A stretch of 36,219 bases of DNA, from contig NAVB01000419.1 of the NCBI GenBank assembly GCA_002179805.1, positions 1 through 36,219 on the forward strand. Reading direction: 5' to 3'. The position numbers were made by a program, and so were the translations under genes. The notes below the pieces were generated by a model. The model was not told the DNA's origin. It made no database searches and saw only the letters and a program-made list of their open reading frames with translations. Origin of the DNA: Acanthamoeba lenticulata (lineage: Eukaryota; Discosea; Longamoebia; Acanthamoebidae). This document shows, piece after piece, positions 29,050 through 36,219 of this stretch (position 1 is its first letter; every line of letters starts with the position of its first letter).

Positions 29050-31353
29050 TTATGAAATAAATTCCTCAGGGAGACGATGGCGAACAGCGAGGAGGAGCGT
29101 GTTCTCCGGAGAGACCTCGGGCGCGACGTAGCGTACGAGGCGCACGTCGAAGCCCAGGTCCCTGAGATAGAGCGCGCGCCCCACGTCGAGCAGCTCCTTG
29201 CACTGCGTGCCCACCGCCTCCTTCTCGGCCCGGCTCATCTGCGCAACCGAGGCCGGCGTCGGCGGCACCTTCTTCTCCTCCTCCTCCTCCTCCTCCTCCA
29301 TCTTCTCCTTCTCGGCCGCTTCAGCAGAGCTGCCCTGCGCGGCTTCCTCCGGGAAGCAGCACACGGCCCAACTGTGTTTCCCAAACATTTCATTAAATTT
29401 GGTTAATATTTCAAAATTGCCACTTTTTATGCACAAGAAGGGACGAACCTGCTCATGCGGCACAGCACGGGGTACTCCTTCGGGCCGATCCCGATGCTGC
29501 TCAAAAACTCTTTGTCTGTTGCCGCGCGCGTGTGTGTGTTGTGCGTGTGTGCGCGCGTGTGTGCGAGTGTTGAGCGCAAGGCCGGTCGTAAAAGGGCTCA
29601 CGGAAGGTCGCGTACTCAGATAGGCGTCGTAGCTGCAGCGGTGGTGGCAGCAGAGAGCGACCGCCATGCCCGCGAGCCGGTCTTGGAGGGGCCCCAGCGT
29701 GTTCACACTGCACCGGATGGTCAACTGCTCGCGCACGCACACGCGCAGAGGTCATCATCAGCCATGACTGGCGCGTGCGGCTCTCGACAAGGACAAGGAC
29801 AGGGACACATACGTCCGAGGCCGACCCACAGATGTGCTTGGCCACCGCGACCAGTGGTGGTGGTGTCGAGGAAGAAGAAGAAGAAGAAGAGGAAGAAGGA
29901 GAAGGAGGAGAGGAGAAGGAGCTCTGGAGCTGCGGCACGCCGCTCAGGTTCAGGTGGGTGATGTCTACGTTGAGCCGCGTAAAGAGCTCGGCCACGCGTT
30001 CGTCACCGTGCACAAACCGGCGCTCGGCCTGGCGTTGGTTCCCGGCCAGGAGCACACCGCAGGGGCGTCAGCGACACTACATTGGGGGAAGGGAAGAGAG
30101 CTCGAGAGCGGGCGCGACCTTGTGGCGCACGGCTGCCCGGTCCACCAAGATGTGGGCCGAACGCGGGCAGCACTCGTGCAGGAGCTCGCTCAGGTTGCCC
30201 TGGTGGTGCGCCAGCCACAACACAACGACATACAACATCAGCATAAGCAGCAGCAGCAGCAGTGGACGACGGCCATTCGTGTTGGTCGTGGCTGCGCACC
30301 CGGCCAGCGCCAAACTCGATGAAGCAGGCGCCGTCGACCAGCAGCCCGGCCGCGGCCATGTGGGCCAGGATGGAGCTCTGCTGGGTCATGTGCTTGACGC
30401 TGCAGCCGCTACGCGCAGTGAAAGCCCGCGGTGAGTCGAGGAAAAGACGAAGAAAAGACGAGAAAAGACGGCGACTACGAGGACGAGGACGACGTACCCG
30501 CGGGCAGGCTTGAAGAAGGGCTCGCAGGGCGGGTGGCGGAGCATGACCGTCTCGAGGGGCTCGCGGCAGTGGTGGGCGTGGGCGGTCCGCACGAGGCCGA
30601 CCACCTTCTCGACGTTCTCGGGCAGCAGGGACGCAAAGAGTGACGGTGTAGCGGCCTTCTTCTTTTTCTTGTTGTTGTTGGTTTTGGGCTTCTTGGCCTG
30701 TGGCGGCTCTACAGCTTCCTCCTCCTCCCCGCCTTGGGGTGGTGGTTCGGTTGGCTGCTGCTCGCTTGGCGAGGCGGACGAGGAGGATGACGATGCAGCC
30801 GCTACATTTTCGATTTGCTGCTGAGGAAGATTGATGTTACGGCTGAAGTAGGGGGCGCTCTCCTCGGCGGCCTTGCGCAAGGCGGCAGGACACTTGACCA
30901 AGTGCTGCTCGATCTTGTGCGCGTAGCAGGTGCTGCACACACATGTGAGCAAGGTGTGCAGTCAAGTTAGAACAACAGTTGTAATCTTGAGGAGGGTACG
31001 CCGTACTGCTTGGGATCAAGAGGGCACGGGATGCGAGGACGGCCGCCCACTTCCCCCATGTGCGAGTAGCACAACTGCTGTCCGGGGGCGGCTGGTTGAT
31101 GGCAGCCCCTCGCCCGACCAGCCACCCAGTGCGTGCATAACGCTATCCCACCCGCAGCGAAGGACGCAAGAGGCATGGGTTGTTGTTCATCTGAACCTCC
31201 GGGCGCCGATGGGCTCCCGACGCTTGTCATCTTTTGCATCTTCTTCTCTTTTTTTTTTAATTGTTTTAAGAAAAGACGTGGAGAGGGCGAAAACCCTCGG
31301 GGCAGAGGAAAAAAAGGAGAAACAACATTTCCTGTAGCAAACCGAGAGGCCAT
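29050..31353 (-). CDS. TRM13: tRNA 2'-O-methyltransferase TRM13
   Basis: Trm13 uses S-adenosylmethionine to 2'-O-methylate position 4 in the acceptor stem of some tRNAs. Domains in order: a CCCH zinc finger (CTHWVAGRARGCHQ then GQQLCYSH), a U11-48K-type CHHC finger (RIPCPLDPKQ, continued after a splice in HKIEQHLVKCP), AEESAPYFSRNINL, a low-complexity linker with a Lys run, SLLPENVEKVVGLV, then the methyltransferase domain: QSSILAHMAAAGLL, CFIEFGAGR joined to GNLSELLHECC (SAM motif), ILVDRAAVRHKV, FTRLNVDITHLNL, VAVAKHICGSASD, GMAVALCCHHRCSYDAYL, PKEYPVLCRMS and WAVCCFPEEAAQG. The C-terminus ends EEFIS and TAA at 29052-29050. Introns are short; the one at about 29518-29590 is GT/CG-rich. ATG 31353 is the first; an inner ATG at 31239 is also possible, because the residues between are Phe/Pro/Lys-rich and unconserved. 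Confidence 0.9.
29056..29061 (+). terminator. Poly-A signal of the F-box gene inside TRM13 coding end
   Basis: AATAAA on the plus strand overlaps the antisense of the last TRM13 codons. The two stops are 49 bp apart, so the 3' ends of the two transcripts should overlap. Confidence 0.5.
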
Positions 31354-31397
31354 TTTTTATTGGTAAAATCTCTCATTGTATTATTGCCCAGGAATGA

Positions 31398-31844
31398 ATG
31401 ACACAGAGACTCTGTGCCCTGGCAGAGAGGCTCTGTGTCCGGAGTCCGGAGTCCGGAGAGCCACCAATACCCCTCATCCACACGGTCTTATCAAATGGGG
31501 CTTGGGCAGTCCTTATGCTTGCGATTACAGCCATCTCCAGCCTTGCGCTTCTTCCCACAAAACAGCGTGCTCCCTTTTGCCGCTACGTGACTGGCCTCTT
31601 GGTCGAGATGGCGAAGTCATCCGCAAGTGGCCTAGCCGAGATGGCTGTCGCACCATTTGCAGCCCTCCATGCCATGGCGGTCGAGGTCTGGTCCTCGTTT
31701 TGCGTGGCTCTCACTGCGCTGTGGACCGCGGCATCACTCGCGAAGATCACCAAGGTCGTTGTGATGCTGGCAGTCTTCAAGCTGGCCCCCGAGGCCATCC
31801 CTGCTGCATTCAAGGCCCTCGAGAAGCTGCTCTCCAAAATCTAG
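31398..31844 (+). CDS. Small hydrophobic protein, unknown
   Basis: A single-exon frame of 148 codons. I recognise no family. The last 80 codons have the strongly GC-rich third positions of real genes here, and a poly-A signal follows at 31881, which supports it. The protein has two or three hydrophobic or amphipathic helices: AWAVLMLAITAISSLALL, VAPFAALHAMAVEVW with FCVALTALWTAASLA, and VVVMLAVFKLAPEAIPAAF, ending in KALEKLLSKI. It could be a small membrane protein or a pore-like amphipathic peptide; the sequence alone does not decide. ATG 31398 and an inner ATG at 31608 are both possible; codon bias is weaker before about 31490, so the first 30 residues may not be translated. It starts only 44 bp from the opposite TRM13 start. 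Confidence 0.55.
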   Translation: MTQRLCALAERLCVRSPESGEPPIPLIHTVLSNGAWAVLMLAITAISSLALLPTKQRAPFCRYVTGLLVEMAKSSASGLAEMAVAPFAALHAMAVEVWSSFCVALTALWTAASLAKITKVVVMLAVFKLAPEAIPAAFKALEKLLSKI

Positions 31845-31880
31845 AGCCTGTTTGATCAATATCGTTCAAATCCAAATGTA

Positions 31881-31886
31881 AATAAA
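31881..31886 (+). terminator. Poly-A signal of the small hydrophobic ORF
   Basis: AATAAA 37 bases after the stop, followed by a T run. Confidence 0.5.
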
Positions 31887-31921
31887 AGAATTTTTTTTTT
31901 TTAGCACCGGTGCTGACACCA

Positions 31922-32647
31922 TCAAGGGGTGAGCTTGGCCACCTTGCGTGGCTCGGTCATGTTGGTCTTGGGGCACACCATGGTGTTCCACGAGAGCGGC
32001 ACCATCGCGGCACCCGACACCGAGTGCGTGGCCGAGACGACGCCCAGGTCGTTGCGCGCGGTGGAGAGGAAGTAGGACCGGGCGTCGCCCAGCGAGAGGA
32101 CCTCGGCCCGGATCACGTCGCCCGGGCGGAAGGCCTTGTAGAGCTCCACCGCCTCGGTGGTCGTCGCACGCACGTCCTGGCTCCGCACGATGCCGCTGAA
32201 CGTCTCGGGCAGGGCTCGTCGGCCGACGCACGCGATGTTGACGGCGGCCACGCGCGGCGTCACGCGCACGACGACCCCCGTCACCACGTCGCCCGCGCGC
32301 GGCACCCAGGCCCCGCCGTGGCCCCGCGCTCCAGCCTTGTCCACAACGACAACCTCGAGCGAGCCGTCCTGCGCGGCGGAACTGGCCTGGCCAGTCGAGT
32401 CTGCGCCGGCGGTCGTCGTCGTAGTGGCCGCTGCGTTGTCCTCGCGCCAGCGCTGGGCCTCGGCGGGGCTGAGCACGCGGCGCCGCCCGAGCACCGAGGC
32501 GTAGATGTGCGAGCCCCTGACATACGTGCCCTCCCCGGCCGCGTAGTCCTCGATATGGCCGAGGCGCTGCCCGGGCACAACGACCTCCGCAGCGCTCTCC
32601 CCAGCGGCGTGACTTGCCGTCGATGTAGATTGGGCCTCCAGCTCCAT
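31922..32647 (-). CDS. CSL4: Exosome complex component CSL4 (EXOSC1)
   Basis: CSL4 is one of the three cap proteins of the RNA exosome and guides RNA to the 3'-5' nuclease core in nucleus and cytoplasm. The gene is intronless, 241 residues. N-terminal domain: VVPGQRLGHIEDYAAGEGTY then VRGSHIYASVLGRR. After a Thr/Ala-rich linker comes the S1 domain: GDVVTGVVVRVTPRVAAVNI, FSGIVRSQDVRAT, VELYKAFRPGDVIRAEVLSL with GDARSYFLSTA, NDLGVVSATHSVSGAAMVPL and the zinc-ribbon-side end WNTMVCPKTNMTEPRKVA. ATG 32647 (MELEAQ) is preferred because conservation starts soon after; an upstream in-frame ATG at 32776 would add a Lys/Arg-rich leader of 43 residues. Human CSL4 has similar length. It is the only multi-domain gene here with no intron. 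Confidence 0.93.
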   Translation of the reverse strand: MELEAQSTSTASHAAGESAAEVVVPGQRLGHIEDYAAGEGTYVRGSHIYASVLGRRRVLSPAEAQRWREDNAAATTTTTAGADSTGQASSAAQDGSLEVVVVDKAGARGHGGAWVPRAGDVVTGVVVRVTPRVAAVNIACVGRRALPETFSGIVRSQDVRATTTEAVELYKAFRPGDVIRAEVLSLGDARSYFLSTARNDLGVVSATHSVSGAAMVPLSWNTMVCPKTNMTEPRKVAKLTP

Positions 32648-33075
32648 CAAGATGTTTCTCTGGGCCAAGTCCGCCCCTTTCTTCTTTTTTTCGTTTGCGC
32701 GGGAAAAGAATATTAATCGTAATTTCTTGCGCCTTTTGTCTCTTCGCGCCAGAAAGGCGATGTTGTAGCTGGCCAAGAAGGCTCACGCCATCCACTTGAA
32801 GCTCAAGGGGGTAGGCCAAAGGATAGCCATTAAACCAAGAACACATCTTGTGCCTTGGACTGCTGGCCAGCTCTTCTCACGGTTGGACTTATGACAAGAC
32901 AATCCAGGTTGGGGACCAGCCTGAACTGGGCAGTTCTCCCAGGTGGGATGCAAACGCTGATTCAGGCCATCCTGGCAATGATTGGCGGAAATCTGTCGAC
33001 ACGCCGGTCTTCTTGTGTTTTCTCTTCACCTCTCTCGTGTAGACGAAGTAGAGAGAGCAGTACTGACAGAATCGC
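32648..33075. promoter_or_regulatory. Divergent promoter region, CSL4 and Sel1 genes
   Basis: 428 bp. It contains the optional upstream CSL4 leader (32648-32776) and a plus-strand non-ATG frame at 32855-33079 without coding bias. I see no clear promoter motif. Confidence 0.4.
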
Positions 33076-34014
33076 ATGATGGAGCAACCAGCTTCTCCTT
33101 CTCCTTCTTCTCGTGGCCTAAAGCGACCGTTGGCCACTCTTGCCGAACCTGCTTGCCTAACAGCAGCTGACCCAGGTTCCTCTGGGACTGCCCTCCAGCC
33201 TCTAGCTTGTGTTGAAGAACAAAGCGAGAAGCAGGAAGGCGGAGCAACCAAGAAGCCTCGAACCACAATACATCCTCAACAATCCGCCCCAGTCGTGGTC
33301 GAGCAGGAGTTGGTCTACCATCGCACGGCCCTGCGCATCCTTGCCTCTGCCAAGGGGGCCAAGGGAGGTCTGCTTGAGAGGCGCGCTGCCGTGTTGCTGG
33401 TCACCACCACACTTACGGGTCACGTGGAAGCCCAGGAGCGCGTGCTCAGCATGGCTGAAACCAACACGCTCGCACTCATGGCTGAAGAATCTTGCTTGCG
33501 CCAAGCTGCCAAACAGGGCGACTCCTGGGCCCAGTTCACGGTTGGGTTCTTGTACGAGAAGCTGTGGGACGACGATGAAGACGACGATGAAGACGACATC
33601 GAACAGCTCGAAGCCGACGCCGAGGACTGGCACGAGGAGATTGCCCTGTGGTATCGCCAGGCCGCCGAGCAAGGCCACGCGCGAGCACAATTCCGTCTTG
33701 GCCTCCTGTTCAAGCAGCGCATTGGCTCGGTAAACAGCCTCAACGACATAGACGCCATGGAGGCCAGGCGATGGTTCTACTTTGCGGCGCAGCAGGGCCT
33801 TGCCGACGCCCAACTCGAGCTGGGCCGCACGTACGATGTCGCTGGCTGGGCTAAGGAAAGCGAGAGCTTGAAACAGGCCGTGCGCTGGTATCGTCTGGCC
33901 TCGGAGCAAGGCAACGCCGAGGCCCAGTTCACCCTGGGCCTCATGTACGACCAAGGTCGCTGCGCCAGAGTCTTGTTCATTTGCACGTTCCTGTGTTCAG
34001 AAATTACTGGATGA
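33076..34014 (+). CDS. Sel1-like repeat protein, abrupt C-terminus
   Basis: Sel1 repeats are TPR-like helical pairs used as protein scaffolds. The single-exon frame gives 312 residues (two adjacent ATGs at 33076 and 33079). The N-terminus is low-complexity with a possible nuclear signal (KKPRTT). Repeat units: LRQAAKQGDSWAQFTVGFLY, then after an acidic insert (33567-33640, Asp/Glu-rich) WYRQAAEQGHARAQFRLGLL, WFYFAAQQGLADAQLELGRT and WYRLASEQGNAEAQFTLGLM. The last unit reaches YDQGR, where a repeat would go on, and then turns to a Cys/Phe-rich tail (CARVLFICTFLCSEITG) that does not fit a Sel1 unit. The stop overlaps the 3' end of the transporter gene on the other strand. It looks 3'-truncated. 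Confidence 0.75.
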   Translation: MMEQPASPSPSSRGLKRPLATLAEPACLTAADPGSSGTALQPLACVEEQSEKQEGGATKKPRTTIHPQQSAPVVVEQELVYHRTALRILASAKGAKGGLLERRAAVLLVTTTLTGHVEAQERVLSMAETNTLALMAEESCLRQAAKQGDSWAQFTVGFLYEKLWDDDEDDDEDDIEQLEADAEDWHEEIALWYRQAAEQGHARAQFRLGLLFKQRIGSVNSLNDIDAMEARRWFYFAAQQGLADAQLELGRTYDVAGWAKESESLKQAVRWYRLASEQGNAEAQFTLGLMYDQGRCARVLFICTFLCSEITG

Positions 34015-36155
34015 GGAGGGCGGAGCGTTGGCGGGGCTTCTCGTGGTAGATGGCCTCCTCGGCCTCCCACCGCCGATAACGCTCTTTCATCGCCGCCACC
34101 TGATAAAAGAATGAATTAATTAATTTGAAATGATTTAAAATAAATGAAAAATGAAAAAATTAATTGTAAAATGATAATAAAACAAATGATAATTTTAAAA
34201 TGTTTTTCAAAAAATAAAAATTAAAAAGACGCACAAGGAAGAAGCAGGAGATGAAGGCGGCCGTGACGATGATGTTGAACCACGAGGGCGCGATGTAGGG
34301 CGACACGAACAAGAAGACGAGCGTGGCCATGTTGTACACCAGCGAGAGGAGCCCGCCCGAGGTGGCCTCTGGCACCGGATAGAGCAGCTCCGCCGACAAC
34401 TCAAACAGCGCCGGCCCGATCGCCCCCTGCCCGCCCGCACGCGCGCGCGTGCGTGTTCTCCATCAGACCACCGCACGACACACACACGCGCGCGTTGCAT
34501 TCGCACCTGGAACAGGCCAGAGAGGGCCAGCGCGGCCATGAGGCTCCAAAACGTGCTCGGCAGGAGCGCCGCCGAGGTGAACGGCGTGGGCAAGCTGAGC
34601 ACAAACCAGACAAAGGCCGTCGTGGTCAGGCCGAACAGGAGGAGCAGCAGCAGCTTGCGCCGCCGCTGGAAGAGGCAGTCCGTCACGGGGCCCACCAGCA
34701 CGCCGCCGGCGATGCCCGCGATGCTGTTCCCGAACCCGAGCCAGCCGGCCTGGTCCTCCGAGTAGTTGAGGTGCTCGAGCGCCTGCGGCAGCACGCCCTG
34801 CCATCCTGTGCGTGTGCGCGGTGCGCGTGTGCGGTGGTGAGCGAACACGCGCGCGTGTGTGCGTGTGTGTCGTGCGGACCGCTGGTGACGCCGGCCTGCA
34901 CGCCGCCGGCGAGGATGCAGAGGAGGAAGGAGACGTTGACCAGCGCCCCGCCGACGCCGCGCAGGAAGCCGGCCTCGTAGCGGCCCTGGCGGTGGGCCAG
35001 CGCCACGGCGCTCGGCGGCCGCTTCGGCCGCTCCCTGCGCACACACGCGCGCGATCAGGCTCATGTGTGCACACGCCGCACGCACACGACGGCGACGCAC
35101 CGGTAGTAGATGAGGCCGCCGATGATCGGCACCGCGGCCAGCCCGATCTCGACGTACATGAACGTCGGCAGCTGGTCCGCCGTCGGCGCCAGCCCGGGTC
35201 CCTGCGTGCGTGTGCGTATGCGCGCGTGTGCGCGCGTGAGTCTGGCACACGAGAAGAGGAAAGGCAAGAAGACAGCCAAAGAGCGCACGAGGAGGTAGCC
35301 GACGGTGGTCCCGAACGCGTTGGCCGTGTAGGCCAGCGCCGTGGCCGTCGCGCGCTGGTGGTCCGGGAACCACACGGCCGACAGCTTGCTGCAGACCGCG
35401 AACACGATCGGCCCGGCTGCCGCGTTCAGGATCTGGCCTGTTTGCTCGGACGGTCAGCGCGCGTGTGTGTTTGTGCGCGCGTGTGTGCGGTGGGGCGCAC
35501 ACACGCACCAAAGTGGAGCGTCAGCTGGAGGTAGAAGTTGCCGCGCAGGTGGGCCGGCGCCCAGCACGGGATGGCGTGCACGATCGTGGCCAGGAACACG
35601 AGCACGTTTCCCTGTGGCACGCGCGCGGCGTTCAGTCTCGACCGCACGACACGACACGACACGAGCGCACGAGACACGCGCGACGGACCTGCCAAAAGGC
35701 GAGGAGGAGGCCGTTGGGCCGCGTCTGGAGCCAGGCCACGTAGGGCAAGACCGGGATGAAGATGATGGTGCCCCAGTTGAGCAGCAGGTCGATCGTCCCG
35801 TCGTCCATGCCTGGCGTGCCGCTGCTGACGTCAGCGCCGAGCTTAAAGGCCACAAGAAGAAGAAGGAAGAAGGAGAGTAGAAAGATGGAAGGAAGGAGCA
35901 ACCGGGATAGAACTCTTTGGTGACCTTGGGGATGGAAGAGAAGGTGAACCAGACGAGGCACTGCACGAAGGACGCAAAGCAGAAGGTGAAGAGCACCCAC
36001 CACCGCAGCCACGTCACCTCGTAGACCTCTTCTTCTTCTTCCTTTTCCTCCTCCTCAGCCTCGTCTCCCCCGAGGGCCACCTTCTCGGTGGTGCCACCAC
36101 GAGGTGGGCCAGCGGCCAGCAGGAGGCGCTGCCGCTCGGCCTCCTCATCTTCCAT
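34004..36155 (-). CDS. MFS transporter of the SLC49A4 (DIRC2)/FLVCR type
   Basis: Twelve-helix major facilitator family; relatives move heme, choline, pyridoxine or other small solutes, and DIRC2 sits in lysosomes. About nine exons from ATG 36155 to TAA 34006-34004. N-terminal tail is acidic (EEEEKEEEEE), then YEVTWLRWWVLFTFCFASFV, helix VWFTFSSIPKVTKEFYPG, NWGTIIFIPVLPYVAWLQTR, VLVFLATIVHAIPCWAP, NAAAGPIVFAVCSKLSAVWF then PDHQRATATALAYTANAFG, EIGLAAVPIIGGLIYYR, a cytoplasmic loop (ERPKRPPSAVA), ALVNVSFLLCILAGGVQAG, DQAGWLGFGNSIAGIAGGVL, LLLLLLFGLTTTAFVWFVLS, ALFELSAELLYPVPEATSGG and IIVTAAFISCFFL. ELLYPVPEATSGG and PDHQRATATA are strong SLC49 signs. Most introns are GT/CA/CG-rich; the last (about 34097-34233) is AT-rich. 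An AG lies directly before the ATG, so a 5' UTR intron is possible. Substrate unknown. Confidence 0.88.
34805..34882 (-). repeat. Alternating GT/CA/CG-rich intron (example of a family)
   Basis: Intron of the transporter gene made almost wholly of GTGTGCG/CGCGTG-type steps with inverted halves. Similar introns occur at about 19555-19640, 21257-21320, 21685-21752, 22226-22318, 22546-22620, 25152-25257, 25742-25818, 25911-25996, 29518-29575, 34437-34505, 35037-35100, 35205-35245, 35456-35512 and 35636-35690. Confidence 0.7.
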
Positions 36156-36219
36156 CTGTAGATGAGAAAAAGTTGTTTTAATTTTACATTTTTAAGAACC
36201 GGCAGAATTCAAAGAATTT

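Noticed and set aside
31376..31855. A 159-codon plus-strand frame overlapping the small hydrophobic ORF
   Set aside because: It lacks the GC3 codon bias seen in the 31398 frame and shows no family content.
32855..33079. 74-codon plus-strand frame ahead of the Sel1 gene
   Set aside because: Starts at TTG, no codon bias, no recognisable content; more likely promoter DNA.
1..36219. tRNA, rRNA, CRISPR arrays, transposases, viral insertions
   Set aside because: None seen by eye; a tRNA or Rfam scan was not possible here and could still find a small RNA.

Overview
This is nuclear DNA of a gene-dense, GC-rich eukaryote. Coding exons have strongly GC-rich third positions. They are broken by many short GT-AG introns (about 50-130 bp), with favoured donors GTACG and GTGCG. 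Neighbouring genes lie tens to a few hundred bases apart, and some 3' ends overlap. The gene set (Mediator MED13, Golgi COG5, exosome CSL4, tRNA methyltransferase TRM13, RasGAP, RBR ubiquitin ligase, P450, Sel1 repeats, secreted glycosidases) together with this architecture best fits a free-living amoebozoan, most likely Acanthamoeba or a relative. The species call is inference. I see no rRNA, tRNA, CRISPR or recognisable transposon.

Layout, left to right. 1-1428 (+): 3' part of a DUF2804 gene. 1514-3663 (-): secreted GH10 xylanase. 4132-6201 (+): serine/proline-rich type I surface protein. The last two diverge from a shared 468-bp region. 6278-9772 (+): COG5. 9886-12619 (-): RasGAP with coiled coil. 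12968-15955 (-): a GAT-domain protein and a membrane-anchored RBR E3 ligase that may be one gene. 16264-17993 (-): GH27 alpha-galactosidase lacking its normal first exon. 18041-18801 (-): the N-terminal third of a cytochrome P450, joined directly to the GH27 remnant. 19013-20713 (-): NYC1-like (chlorophyll b reductase-like) short-chain dehydrogenase. 20823-26564 (-): MED13. 26802-29000 (+): F-box protein. 29050-31353 (-): TRM13. 31398-31844 (+): small unknown hydrophobic protein. 31922-32647 (-): intronless exosome CSL4. 33076-34014 (+): Sel1-repeat protein with an abrupt end. 34004-36155 (-): SLC49A4/DIRC2-like MFS transporter.

The genes do not form one pathway. Loose themes are polysaccharide digestion (GH10, GH27), Golgi and endosomal trafficking with ubiquitin (COG5, GAT, RBR), and RNA or transcription machinery (MED13, TRM13, CSL4). 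The observations most worth checking are the possible GAT-RBR fusion, the P450/GH27 chimeric junction, a family of alternating purine-pyrimidine (GT/CA/CG) introns confined to the right half, and an NYC1-like reductase in an apparently non-photosynthetic organism. Exon boundaries were placed by hand from splice signals, reading phase and family conservation. Those quoted to the base were checked for phase; those given as 'about' were not.
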